Source of the DNA: Hyphomicrobiales bacterium
GTDB lineage: Bacteria > Pseudomonadota > Alphaproteobacteria > Rhizobiales > Xanthobacteraceae
NCBI GenBank assembly: GCA_009377695.1
Contig: WHTP01000056.1
Location: forward strand, 1 to 37,072
Direction of reading: 5' to 3'
DNA: 37,072 nt
Shown here: positions 23,921 to 33,172 of the stretch, piece after piece
How positions within the stretch are numbered: the stretch's first letter is position 1
Layout: every line of letters starts with the position of its first letter
Position numbers and translations under genes: made by a program
Notes under the pieces: generated by a model
Told to the model about the DNA's origin: nothing
Database searches by the model: none
Seen by the model: only the letters and a program-made list of their open reading frames with translations

Positions 23921-24364
23921 ATGAGCATTCGCGCTCCTAAGGACTTCTGGAGCGGCGTTATGTTCATCGCCTTTGCGGCGGTGGCGCTTGTCGCTGCGCG
24001 CAACTATTCGCTGGGCACCGCGGTCCGCATGGGACCCGGTTATTTCCCGATGTTGTTGGGCGGCGTGCTCGCCGGGATCGGTGTCATCCTGGTCATTCGC
24101 TCATTCATCGTGAGTGGCGAGCCAATCACGCCAGTGCACATTGTGCCGCTCGCTGCCATCGTTCTGGCTGTGGCATTGTTCGGCGCACTGCTGCAAAGAC
24201 TTGGCCTCGTCCTGACACTCGCTATCGTCATTGCGATTTCTGCTTTTGCCGGCCGGCAAACACGATTTGTGGAGGTGTTGGCTCTGGCCGGCGTCCTCGC
24301 AGTTTTCTCAGTCGCTGTGTTCGTTTACGGGCTGCGGCTTCCACTGCCGATCTGGCCCCAGTAA
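23921..24364 (+). CDS. tctB: Tripartite tricarboxylate transporter small membrane subunit (TctB)
   Basis: A 147-residue membrane protein with four hydrophobic segments (about residues 12-27, 38-58, 68-92, 103-140, the last probably split). The GPGYFPMLLG segment after the first helix is typical of TctB (DUF1468). ATG at 23921 has AGGAA upstream. It works with TctA, encoded 10 bp downstream. The start lies 30 bp after a repeat. Confidence 0.88.
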   Translation: MSIRAPKDFWSGVMFIAFAAVALVAARNYSLGTAVRMGPGYFPMLLGGVLAGIGVILVIRSFIVSGEPITPVHIVPLAAIVLAVALFGALLQRLGLVLTLAIVIAISAFAGRQTRFVEVLALAGVLAVFSVAVFVYGLRLPLPIWPQ

Positions 24365-24374
24365 GTTTCGCTGA

Positions 24375-25874
24375 ATGGACATCCAATCTTACATTACGCT
24401 CGGCTTCAGCATCGCTCTGACAGTTCAGAACATTCTTTACTGCTTCCTCGGTGTTTTTCTCGGCACGGTGGTCGGCGTATTGCCAGGCGTGGGTCCGGTG
24501 ACCACGGTGGCGATTCTGCTCCCGATTTCGTTCACGCTCGATCCCGTGTCGGCCATGATCCTCTTGGCCGGAATCTATTACGGCGCCCAATATGGTGGCT
24601 CAACCACGGCTATCCTCGTCAACATCCCGGGAGAGGCGTCGTCCGTCGTCACCACGCTCGACGGCCACCAAATGGCCAAACAAGGGCGCGCCGGGCCGGC
24701 CCTCGGTATTGCCGCGATCGGCTCGTTCTTCGCCGGTTGTGTCGCCACGCTACTGATCTGTTTCGCCGCTCCGCCACTCGCCGCGATCGCGCTCAAATTT
24801 GGTCCGCCAGAATACTTTTCTCTGATGCTTTGCGGCCTGATTGCAGCCATCGTCCTTGCGCGCGGCTCGATCCTCAAGGCGATCGGCATGGTCGTGCTTG
24901 GTCTGTTGCTCGGCCTCGCCGGTAGCGACATTAATTCTGGCGTTCGGCGCTTCACATTCGATCAAGCGGGTCTGGCGGACGGCATCGAATTCGTTGCGCT
25001 GTCGATGGCGATCTATGGCATCGCCGAAGTGGCCTACAACCTGGAGAAAAAGGAGGTCGCGACCCAGGTCGCACGGCATATCGGCCGGGTCTGGCCCACA
25101 TGGAGCGACATCAAGCTTTGCATTCCATCGGTACTGCGCGGGACAACGCTAGGGTCGATCCTCGGGGTGCTGCCAGGTGGTGGTGCGCTCCTTGCCGCCT
25201 TCGGTGCCTATACCTTGGAGAAGAAGATCGCATCTCCGCCCAGGCGGTTCGGAGAGGGTGACATTCGCGGCGTTGCCGCTCCGGAATCCGCCAACAATGC
25301 CGGTGCACAGACCTCGTTCATTCCGATGCTGACACTCGGAATTCCATCGAACCCGACGATGGCGATGATGATCGGCGCACTGATGATTCATGGGATATCG
25401 CCGGGTCCGCGGGTGATGACGGACCGGCCTGAGCTCTTCTGGGGCCTGATCGCCAGCATGTGGATCGGGAATCTTATTCTCGTCGTGCTCAACCTTCCGC
25501 TGGTCGGGATGTGGGTGAAGCTTTTGCGCATACCCTACGGATTGCTGTTTCCAGCGATCATTGTTTTTTGCTGCATCGGGGCTTTCGCAGTGAATAGCAA
25601 TGCGTTCGATCTCTATGTCATGGCCTTCTTCGCTGTGGTGGGATACTTGTGCCTCAAGCTTGATTGCGAACCGGCCCCGCTCATTCTGGGATTCGTGCTC
25701 GGCCCGTTGATGGAAGAAAACCTGCGCCGTTCGCTGTTGATGTCGCGAGGCGATCCTGCCGTCTTTGTGACGGAGCCGATCAGCTTGGCATTTCTTGTCG
25801 TGGCCGCTGCGCTTCTGCTTGTGGTCGCGGCTCCCGCGATTCGGAAGCAGCGCGAGCAGGCGATGCAGGAATAG
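24375..25874 (+). CDS. tctA: Tripartite tricarboxylate transporter large permease (TctA)
   Basis: A 499-residue polytopic membrane protein. Signature segments are GVLPGVGPVTTVAILLP, YYGAQYGGSTTAIL and NIPGEASSVVTTLDGHQMAKQGRAGPALG, followed in the second half by GVLPGGGALLAAF and LGIPSNPTMAMMIGAL. TctA forms the ion-coupled transport channel. The length is normal for the family. Start ATG at 24375 has only a weak ribosome site, so translation probably depends on coupling to tctB. A convergent binding protein gene ends 53 bp downstream. Confidence 0.94.
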   Translation: MDIQSYITLGFSIALTVQNILYCFLGVFLGTVVGVLPGVGPVTTVAILLPISFTLDPVSAMILLAGIYYGAQYGGSTTAILVNIPGEASSVVTTLDGHQMAKQGRAGPALGIAAIGSFFAGCVATLLICFAAPPLAAIALKFGPPEYFSLMLCGLIAAIVLARGSILKAIGMVVLGLLLGLAGSDINSGVRRFTFDQAGLADGIEFVALSMAIYGIAEVAYNLEKKEVATQVARHIGRVWPTWSDIKLCIPSVLRGTTLGSILGVLPGGGALLAAFGAYTLEKKIASPPRRFGEGDIRGVAAPESANNAGAQTSFIPMLTLGIPSNPTMAMMIGALMIHGISPGPRVMTDRPELFWGLIASMWIGNLILVVLNLPLVGMWVKLLRIPYGLLFPAIIVFCCIGAFAVNSNAFDLYVMAFFAVVGYLCLKLDCEPAPLILGFVLGPLMEENLRRSLLMSRGDPAVFVTEPISLAFLVVAAALLLVVAAPAIRKQREQAMQE

Positions 25875-25927
25875 ATCGGATTGGTGGGCTCTGTGCCGCC
25901 CCTGACGTGGCGACCACTGCACCAGGA

Positions 25928-26935
25928 CTATTCGATGAGCGGGAGAGCGGCGGCTTTCATGCTTTCCCGATTGATGACCCGCGATTTTTCGATCGCCTTC
26001 TCGAACTCTTCCTTGGTAGTGCCGAACGGCAGGATCGCGAGTTGATTGAGGCGTTCGACGATCGCCGGCTCTTTCGCAGCGGCGACGACAAGTTTCTCGA
26101 TCGTCTCCACGATTGGCTTTGGCGTTCCTGCTGGGGCGAGGAAGCCGTTCCATGACGACGTGTCGAAACCTGGAAAGGTCTCCGCAACCGTGGGCACGTT
26201 GGGCAGCTGCGCAATCCGCTGTTGCGTGGAGATTGCGAGAATTCTGACTGATTTGGTTTCGGTGTGCAGCATGAGCTCGGAGGCATTGCCGAAATACATT
26301 TCGACTTCGCCCGCCACGAGACCTGCCATGGCCGGCGCGCCGCTCCTGTACGGGATCGCCGTCATCGTGAGCCCGGCGCGCGACAGGAATAGCGCGGTGT
26401 TGAGATGAACATTGCCGCCGACCCCGGCGGTTCCATAATTGAGCTCGCCGGGGCGGGCTTTCACATAGGCAATGAATTCATCCAGTGTCTTGACGGGAAG
26501 TGATGATTTGATGCCGAGCAGATAGGGGCCAGCGCCGAAGATGCTGATCGGCGTGAAATCCTTGTGGGAGTAGACGACCTTCTGCAGCATCGGGATATTT
26601 ACGAGTTGTGTCGATGCGCCGAACAGCAGCGTGTAGCCGTCGGGACGAGCCTTCGACACGGCAATGGCACCGATCGCGCCACCGCCACCAGCTCGGTTCT
26701 CGATCACGAAGGGCTGGCCGAGCTTGTTCGCGAGATACTGCGACGACAGCCGCGCCATCATGTCTGTGTTGCCGCCGGCGGCGTACGGCACGACGACCGT
26801 TACCGGACGGCTCGGCCATTCTCCCGTGCTTGCCCTTCCGGCAGCGGCCGAAAGTGTTGCGGCTCCGAAACCAAGGCAGACCGCTCGGCGGCTCAGGGCG
26901 CGGTGCGAAAGGCGTTCGATGGTTTTGATGGGCAT
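25928..26935 (-). CDS. Second TctC/Bug-family periplasmic binding protein
   Basis: A 335-residue Bug-type binding protein with an RRAVCL segment near the N-terminus followed by a hydrophobic stretch (about residues 16-34), so it may use the Tat route. WPSRPVTVVVPYAAGG, ENRAGGGGAIG and RPDGYTLL are diagnostic. It is convergent with tctA and not in its operon, and differs widely from the TctC at 22705-23679. Such orphan Bug proteins often share a membrane unit or act in sensing; either could apply here. ATG at 26933-26935 is used, with a weak ribosome site. Confidence 0.9.
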   Translation of the reverse strand: MPIKTIERLSHRALSRRAVCLGFGAATLSAAAGRASTGEWPSRPVTVVVPYAAGGNTDMMARLSSQYLANKLGQPFVIENRAGGGGAIGAIAVSKARPDGYTLLFGASTQLVNIPMLQKVVYSHKDFTPISIFGAGPYLLGIKSSLPVKTLDEFIAYVKARPGELNYGTAGVGGNVHLNTALFLSRAGLTMTAIPYRSGAPAMAGLVAGEVEMYFGNASELMLHTETKSVRILAISTQQRIAQLPNVPTVAETFPGFDTSSWNGFLAPAGTPKPIVETIEKLVVAAAKEPAIVERLNQLAILPFGTTKEEFEKAIEKSRVINRESMKAAALPLIE

Positions 26936-27093
26936 GATGCGATCCGTTGCTGGGTCCAGCGAAACTCAAGCATTTCCCCACCAAGGATCGCTGGCCATTC
27001 ATACGGCCAACTGCGGCATCGATAACAAATCTCGTTCGCCAGTGGCTGCTGAAAGGTTGACCATCCGCGTCCAAAAATACATCGATGTGCCGA

Positions 27094-28878
27094 TCAATCG
27101 TGCAGTTCCGTTTCGCGCCATTCCTTAACCTGGGCGACGCCGGACTCGTCCTTGTGAGCGGCGGCGAGCGCCGGCACCGACGTATCGCCAAGGAAGCTGT
27201 GCAGCGCCGCGACGACCTGCGCGCCCTCGCCAATGGCGGCGCCCACGCGCTTGATCGAGCCCGCGCGAACGTCGCCGACGGCAAAGACGCCAGGGATGCT
27301 CGATTCAAGCGCGTTCACGGCTCCTTCAGCCGCAAGCTCGCAGCGCCTTGCACCGGTGATGACGAAGCCCGCTTTGTCGACCGCAACGCCGCAATCGCTG
27401 AGCCAGGCGGTCGCCGGATCGGCACCGACGAACAGAAAGACATTCCGGATGGCACCGGCCTTTTCGACGCCATGGCGCCGATTGCGCCAGCGAACCTGTT
27501 CGAGGCCGTGTTGCGGGCTGCCGTTCAGGGCAACGATCTCGCTATGCGTCACAACCTCGATGTTCGGCGCCGCGGCAATTCGATCGATCAAATAACGCGA
27601 CATGCTCTGTGCCAGGCCGTTGCCGCGGATCAAGATCGTTACCTTGGCCGCATGGCCGGACAGAAAGACCGCGGCCTGGCCGGCCGAGTTACCGCCTCCG
27701 ACCAGGAGGACCTCTTCGCCGCGGCACAGCCGCGCTTCGATCGGTGATGCCCAATACCAAACACCGCGGCCTTCGAAGGTTTCGAGATTCTCGATCGCCG
27801 GTCTGCGATAGCGCGCGCCGGTAGCGATCACCAACGAGCGAGCCCGGATGTGGCTGCCGTCACCGACGGTCAACCCAAACGCACCATCGGTGCAATTGCA
27901 ATCGAGCGATTTCACATCCACTGGGATAATGATCTCGGCGCCGAACTTCTGCGCCTGCACGAAAGCGCGTCCGGCCAGCGCCTGGCCGGAAATGCCGGTC
28001 GGAAAACCCAAATAATTTTCGATGCGCGCGCTGGCGCCGGCCTGGCCGCCATACGATCCGGAATCCAGCACTACCACCGACAGGCCTTCGGATGCCGCAT
28101 AGACGGCAGTCGCGAGCCCGGCGGGCCCGCTGCCGACGACCGCGACGTCGTAGAGCTGCCTGCCATTGGACGCGGTGATCATGCCGAGCGCCCGCGCGAG
28201 CTCGGCGTTCTGCGGATTGCGCAGCACCGCGCCATCAGGGTTGATCACCAGCGGCAGCTCGGCATCGCCCGGTGCATACCGGGCGATCAGTTCAGCCGCT
28301 TCCGGATCGGTCGCGGGGTCTAGCAGATGGTGCGGTTGCCCGTTTCGACGCAGGAAGTTCTCCAGCCGCACCACGTCAGAGGATGCGGACGAGCCGATAA
28401 GAACTGGACCGCTCGCCTGGCTCTCGATCAAGCCGACGCGGCGAAGGATCAGCGCCCGCACAATCCGTTCGCTGAGCTCGGCTTCGGCAATCAGCAACCG
28501 GCGCAGTGCCTCCGGCTCGATCACCAGCGCTTCGACATCGCCCTCTGCATGGCCGTCAACCAAGGCAGCCCGTCCGGACAGCGTTCCGACTTCGGCCAGG
28601 AACTGGCCGGGTCCTTGATCCACCACAGGCGTGACGTGTCCCAACCCGTCGTGCTGGGTGATGGCGACATGCCCACTGATGACGACGTACATGCCTCGGC
28701 CGACGTCGCCGGTCCGGAACAGGTGCTCGCCGTGCGCGTAGCGCTGAAGCGTCCCGAACCGCCTGAGACGGTCGATTTCCTGCGTTGTCAGAGCCGGAAA
28801 CGTCTGCTCGAGGCGCGATCGCATCGTTGAGGAACGCGGGGCCGACGCGCCGTCGTGCCTGTCGTGATGTTCGGTCAT
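27094..28878 (-). CDS. Cyclic-nucleotide-binding-domain / thioredoxin-reductase-like FAD protein without CxxC
   Basis: A 594-residue three-part protein. Residues about 25-150 are a cNMP-binding-like beta-barrel; 165-232 look like a thioredoxin/glutaredoxin-fold domain whose usual cysteine site reads NGQPHH; 240-585 are a thioredoxin-reductase-like FAD/NAD(P)H module with GSGPAG (249-254), LVIATGARYRRP and the second nucleotide motif GGGNSAG (394-400), ending with VFAVGDVRAG. The place of the redox CxxC (CATCDG in TrxR) is taken by YWASPIEA (375-382). It therefore cannot use the standard disulfide relay. GAGGG precedes ATG at 28876-28878. It is monocistronic as far as the window shows. The electron acceptor is unknown. 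Confidence 0.88.
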   Translation of the reverse strand: MTEHHDRHDGASAPRSSTMRSRLEQTFPALTTQEIDRLRRFGTLQRYAHGEHLFRTGDVGRGMYVVISGHVAITQHDGLGHVTPVVDQGPGQFLAEVGTLSGRAALVDGHAEGDVEALVIEPEALRRLLIAEAELSERIVRALILRRVGLIESQASGPVLIGSSASSDVVRLENFLRRNGQPHHLLDPATDPEAAELIARYAPGDAELPLVINPDGAVLRNPQNAELARALGMITASNGRQLYDVAVVGSGPAGLATAVYAASEGLSVVVLDSGSYGGQAGASARIENYLGFPTGISGQALAGRAFVQAQKFGAEIIIPVDVKSLDCNCTDGAFGLTVGDGSHIRARSLVIATGARYRRPAIENLETFEGRGVWYWASPIEARLCRGEEVLLVGGGNSAGQAAVFLSGHAAKVTILIRGNGLAQSMSRYLIDRIAAAPNIEVVTHSEIVALNGSPQHGLEQVRWRNRRHGVEKAGAIRNVFLFVGADPATAWLSDCGVAVDKAGFVITGARRCELAAEGAVNALESSIPGVFAVGDVRAGSIKRVGAAIGEGAQVVAALHSFLGDTSVPALAAAHKDESGVAQVKEWRETELHD

Positions 28879-29013
28879 CGATCCCTCATGCTCAGGTTGC
28901 CTGACAACCCGTAGCGCAATTCAGGGCCTTTGACATAGCGTTCTTCGGTCTACCTGCGCGAGGCGACAGAACCTGCCGAACAATTTCGCTAATGGCTCGA
29001 TTTTCTGAATCAA

Positions 29014-31368
29014 TCACCGCTGCAGCTTATCGAGCGTGATCGGCAGATCGCGGACGCGCTTTCCGGTCGCGTGATAGACCGCATTGGCGATCGCCGCCGC
29101 GACGCCGACGATACCGATTTCGCCGAGTCCCTTCATGCCGAGCGGATTAATAATGTCGTCCCGCTCGTCCACGAAGATGACTTTGATGTCATGCACATCG
29201 GCATTCACCGGCATATGATATTCTGCGACATTGGCATTCATGATGCGGCCGAATCTGTGGTCGATCAGCGTTTCCTCATGCAGGGCCATGCCGATGCCCC
29301 ACACGACGCTGCCCATGATCTGACTGTGCCCGGTCTTGGTGTTGAGGATGCGCCCGGCCGCAATTGCGCTGACGACGCGCGTGACGCGAATGATGCCAAG
29401 TTGCTCATCGATCTTGACCTCGGCAAAGATCGCGGAATGCGTATTGCGCGCGTATTTTCCGATATCGTTTGGCTTTGCCGTCGTCTCCTGCACGATGCGA
29501 TCCATCTTGCCATGGCGCATGACATCGGCGATCAAAGCGGAGTGAGATGGGTTCTGCTTGCTGACGATTTTTCCATTCGTCAGCGTAACGTTATCCGGAC
29601 TCATGCCCGCGAGCTGGGATTTCGGCATCTGCTGCGCCCGACGCAGCAGCTCCGCGCGAACCGCATCGGCCGTCGTACCGATGGCGGCTGCGATGGAGGT
29701 CGCAATCCATGATCCGCCCTCCACCGGAGATTGCGGCAGTGTCGAGTCGCCGAGCTTGACCGTAATACTCTCAATCGGCAGTCCAAGCGCGTCCGCCGTC
29801 ACCTGCGCCATCACGGTGTAGGTGCCGGTGCCGATATCGGAGGTAGCGCACGCGACTTCCGCGTGTCCGTTGGCGGTGAGCGTGATGCGGGCGGTGATCG
29901 GCACCTGGAGCGCTTCCCACACGCCTGTCGCCATACCCCAGCCGACGAGCTCGCTGCCGTCCCGCATCGAGCGCGGCTCGGGCGAACGCTTGTCCCAGCC
30001 GAAGGCGTCTGCACCCTCACGGTAGCATTCGCGCAGCGCCTTGCTGGTGAACGGGAGATCCTCGCCCTGCTCACGTTCCGAATAGCATCGCAGGCGAAGC
30101 GCGATCGGATCGAGCTTGAGCGCAACGGCCAGCTCGTCCATTGCGGATTCGAGCGCGTAGACGCCAGTGGTGGCGCCCGGCGCACGCATGTCGGACGGCG
30201 TGCAGAGGTCAACTCTCGCGACCTTGTGACTGTAGTTCGTATTCGCGCAAGTGTAGAGACCGTCTGCCCACGTCGTGTCGTCCCGAGCAAACTCCTCGTA
30301 ATGTGACGTGACCGCGATCGCCTCATGGGTGAGCGATTCGAGCGATCCGTCTGTCGTCGCGCCGAGTGCGAGACGTTCGATCGTGGCGGGGCGGAAGCAC
30401 AGTTCGTACATTTGCTGGCGCGTCAGCACCAACCTTACTGAGCGCTGCAGCTTAAGCGCTCCCATCGTGGCCAGGACGACCTGATATTGCGGGCGCAACC
30501 CTGAACCAAAGCCACCACCCATGAATTCCGACATGACGCGAACGTCGTCCGAGCTGAGGCCGAGCGCGCTGCACAAATAGCGCTGCACATTTTGGACGCC
30601 CTGGGTCTTGTCGTAGACAGTGAGCTTGCCGTCGCCATTCCACACCGCGGTTGATGCGTAGAGCTCCATCGGATTGTGGTGCTCGATCGGGATATAGTAC
30701 TCGGCCTCATGGCGTACCGCCGCTGCGGCGTAGGCTGCACTGGCATTGCCGCGCGGCTTCGATGATTTGAAAGGCTTCTGAAGATCGCGAACAGTGTCGC
30801 GCACAGCGTACAGATCGGTGGCGTGCGCGGCCCTTTCGTAGTCGACGCGTACGAGCGATGCCGCGAAGCGAGCGGTCTCCCATTCGTCGGCCACCACCAG
30901 TGCGATCGGCTGGTTGTTGAACATGACGATATCATCATAGAGCGGACGAAACGGTGACCCCACGTCTGGCGCGACCTCGTCTTTCCACGCGCCCGGCGCT
31001 TCCGCCATGTGCGGTCGGTTCTCGTGAGTCAGGACGTCGATCACCCCGTCGACGCGCAACGCGTCGCTCACGTCGATGCGCACGATACGCCCCTTGGGAA
31101 TCGTCGATTCAACCACCGCGCCATAGACGAGGTCTGACGCACCGAATTCACCCGCATATTTGGCGGTGCCCGTGACTTTGGCGCGACCGTCAACGCGTGA
31201 TGTGGCTGTGCCGATGTATGATGGCATTGGCTTGCTTCCTTGATTTGCAACTGAGTTTGTCATAGCGGTCGGCTGCGCATCGTCGGCGGCTGCCTGTCCG
31301 CCCCATGCCAGTGCGCCGATTGCAACTGCCCCGCCGATGACGCCGCGGCGATTGATGTCTGTCGCCAT
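29014..31368 (-). CDS. paoC: Molybdenum-binding catalytic subunit of a PaoABC/xanthine-dehydrogenase-family aldehyde oxidoreductase
   Basis: A 784-residue molybdopterin subunit. The catalytic glutamate is in GLGEIG (about E750). GGGFGSGL, the MRAPGATTGVYALESAMDELA segment and CATSDIGTGTYT are family features. The N-terminus carries NRRGVIGG followed by a hydrophobic run and an AAA cleavage-like site, a Tat signal. With the FAD and iron-sulfur subunits encoded just upstream it forms an alpha-beta-gamma enzyme oxidising aldehydes or N-heterocycles. No XdhC-type maturation gene is adjacent. The Mo subunit carrying the Tat signal differs from E. coli PaoABC, where the signal is on the iron-sulfur subunit. 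The gene starts 6 bp after the FAD subunit stop. Confidence 0.9.
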   Translation of the reverse strand: MATDINRRGVIGGAVAIGALAWGGQAAADDAQPTAMTNSVANQGSKPMPSYIGTATSRVDGRAKVTGTAKYAGEFGASDLVYGAVVESTIPKGRIVRIDVSDALRVDGVIDVLTHENRPHMAEAPGAWKDEVAPDVGSPFRPLYDDIVMFNNQPIALVVADEWETARFAASLVRVDYERAAHATDLYAVRDTVRDLQKPFKSSKPRGNASAAYAAAAVRHEAEYYIPIEHHNPMELYASTAVWNGDGKLTVYDKTQGVQNVQRYLCSALGLSSDDVRVMSEFMGGGFGSGLRPQYQVVLATMGALKLQRSVRLVLTRQQMYELCFRPATIERLALGATTDGSLESLTHEAIAVTSHYEEFARDDTTWADGLYTCANTNYSHKVARVDLCTPSDMRAPGATTGVYALESAMDELAVALKLDPIALRLRCYSEREQGEDLPFTSKALRECYREGADAFGWDKRSPEPRSMRDGSELVGWGMATGVWEALQVPITARITLTANGHAEVACATSDIGTGTYTVMAQVTADALGLPIESITVKLGDSTLPQSPVEGGSWIATSIAAAIGTTADAVRAELLRRAQQMPKSQLAGMSPDNVTLTNGKIVSKQNPSHSALIADVMRHGKMDRIVQETTAKPNDIGKYARNTHSAIFAEVKIDEQLGIIRVTRVVSAIAAGRILNTKTGHSQIMGSVVWGIGMALHEETLIDHRFGRIMNANVAEYHMPVNADVHDIKVIFVDERDDIINPLGMKGLGEIGIVGVAAAIANAVYHATGKRVRDLPITLDKLQR

Positions 31369-31374
31369 GACGCA

Positions 31375-32391
31375 TCACCGGACCTTCTTATCCGCCTGTG
31401 ATTGCGGCGTACCGTTCGCCGCCTGCGTCAGTGTCCGCGCGATTCCCCGTCGTGCGAGGTCGATCTTGAAGGCATTGTGCTCGAAACCTTTCGCGTCGCG
31501 CAGCAGCAGGTCTGCGGCGCGCGTGAAGGTGGCCTGGTTCGCCGGCTGTCCGCGCAGCGCGGCTTCGGCGCCGGTGTCGCGCCAGGGCTTGTGTGCCACG
31601 CCGCCGAGCGCCAAGCGCGCATCCGCGATGGTGCCGCCCTCGAGCTCCAGCGCGGCCGCAATCGAGACGAGCGCGAACGCATAGGAGAGGCGGTCGCGGA
31701 TCTTCAGATAGCTGTAGTTCGTGACAAAGCGCGGCGCCGGAAGGGCGATTGCGGTGATGATCTCGTTTGGACGCAGGTTGGTGTCGCGTTGCGGCGTGTC
31801 GCCGGGCAGCCGATGGAAGTCCGCAAACATGATCGTGCGCTCCCCGTCCGGCCCGGTCACATGGACGGTGGCGTCAAGCGCGGCGAGGGCGACGCACATG
31901 TCGGACGGATGCGTCGCGATGCAGGCTTCGCTGGTACCGAGGATGGCGTGTATGCGGTTGAGGCCGTTGATGGCTGAGCAGCCGCTGCCGGGTGTCCGTT
32001 TGTTGCAAGGCGTTGCGGTGTCGTAGAAGTAGGCGCAACGTGTCCGCTGCAGCAGGTTGCCGCCGGTCGAGGCCATGTTGCGCAATTGCTGCGAGGCGCC
32101 AGCCAGAATCGCGCTGGTGAGCAACGGATATCGGCTCTGCACCAGCGGGTGATAAGCGAGATCGGAATTCGGCACGAGCGCGCCGATGCGTAATCCGCCG
32201 TCCGTCGTCTCCTCGACGGTGTTGAGCGGCAGCCGCGAAATGTCGATCAGCCGCGAGGGCCGTTCAACATCGTCCTTCATAAGATCGATGAGATTGGTGC
32301 CGCCGGCGATGAACTTCGCCGTAGGATCGGTTGCGATGTGTCGCACGGCGTCGGCGACGTCGTTCGCCCGCACGTATTGAAAATTGATCAT
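31375..32391 (-). CDS. paoB: FAD-binding subunit with extra 4Fe-4S loop, PaoB type
   Basis: A 338-residue CO-dehydrogenase-flavoprotein-family subunit. The FAD segments FIAGGTNLIDLM (27-38) and STGGNLLQRTRC are present. A cysteine-rich insert with C119, C129, C138 and C157 (RCAYFYD, PCNKR, PGSGC, SEAC) matches the additional 4Fe-4S cluster loop of PaoB and 4-hydroxybenzoyl-CoA reductase-type subunits. Xanthine dehydrogenase lacks this, so the operon is placed in the PaoABC aldehyde oxidoreductase group. The start overlaps the stop of the iron-sulfur gene by 4 bp (ATGA). No signal peptide is seen, so it would need to travel with a Tat-signalled partner. Confidence 0.9.
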   Translation of the reverse strand: MINFQYVRANDVADAVRHIATDPTAKFIAGGTNLIDLMKDDVERPSRLIDISRLPLNTVEETTDGGLRIGALVPNSDLAYHPLVQSRYPLLTSAILAGASQQLRNMASTGGNLLQRTRCAYFYDTATPCNKRTPGSGCSAINGLNRIHAILGTSEACIATHPSDMCVALAALDATVHVTGPDGERTIMFADFHRLPGDTPQRDTNLRPNEIITAIALPAPRFVTNYSYLKIRDRLSYAFALVSIAAALELEGGTIADARLALGGVAHKPWRDTGAEAALRGQPANQATFTRAADLLLRDAKGFEHNAFKIDLARRGIARTLTQAANGTPQSQADKKVR

Positions 32392-32918
32392 GATTTTTCA
32401 CCAGTCTGGCCCATGGCTTGCTGGATCGCCGCCACGATGTTGGGATATGCGCCGCAGCGGCAGATATTGCCGCTCATCAGCTCGCGAATCTCGTTGACGG
32501 TCTTGGCCTTGCCCTCGGCCAGCAGACCCGCGGCGGAACAGATCTGGCCGGGCGTGCAGTAGCCGCACTGGAAGGCGTCATGGTCGATGAAGGCCTGCTG
32601 CAGCGGATGCAGCGCCCCATTCGCTGCTAAGCCTTCGATCGTGGTCACTTTTGCTCCGTCCTTCATGACGGCCAACGTCAAACAGGAAATGATGCGCCGG
32701 CCCTCGACCAGTACCGTGCAGGCGCCGCACTGCCCGTGGTCGCAGCCTTTTTTTGTGCCGGTCAGCTCGAGGTGATCGCGCAGCGCGTCAAGCAGGGTCG
32801 TCCAAGGCGAGACCTGGAGCGTCCTCTCGACGTTGTTGACTGTCAGTGCGATCGATATCTTGTCTTGTGTCGGGATGGTCTGCTTCGACGGCCGCGCCGC
32901 TGTACTCGTTCGCGCCAT
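32388..32918 (-). CDS. paoA: 2Fe-2S subunit of the PaoABC-like aldehyde oxidoreductase
   Basis: A 176-residue ferredoxin-like subunit with two 2Fe-2S clusters. The plant-type cluster uses C59, C64, C67 and C79 (GCDHGQCGAC then ISC); the second uses C118, C121, C153 and C155 (CGYC and CRC). ATG at 32916-32918 is preceded by GGAGA; upstream in-frame starts at 32933 and 32948 lack this. No twin-arginine signal is visible, unlike E. coli PaoA. It is the first gene of the three-gene operon. Confidence 0.9.
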   Translation of the reverse strand: MARTSTAARPSKQTIPTQDKISIALTVNNVERTLQVSPWTTLLDALRDHLELTGTKKGCDHGQCGACTVLVEGRRIISCLTLAVMKDGAKVTTIEGLAANGALHPLQQAFIDHDAFQCGYCTPGQICSAAGLLAEGKAKTVNEIRELMSGNICRCGAYPNIVAAIQQAMGQTGEKS

Positions 32919-33172
32919 TTGCGTTCTCCGCATGTGTGCAGGCTGCACTCCCTTGTCGCATGATCTTGTTGCCGTTTCTTGGCGGCATTTGTCGGGATTT
33001 GCTTATTCTTGCTCCGATCGGATTCCCGCCTTTCTGACAACGCAAGCCGCGGTTTCCTGCGGAGGCAGCGACCGAGGCCGACGTATCAACTTTCGTTGCG
33101 TTGCGGAATTTGATGTGATCTGTCGAGTGACGCGGCCGATTGGCATAAGTCGTTGCGGCAGCAGGAGGTTCG

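Noticed and set aside
25149-26153. Minus-strand open frame of 334 codons
   Set aside because: Antisense to tctA and overlapping the second Bug gene in another frame; no domain seen.
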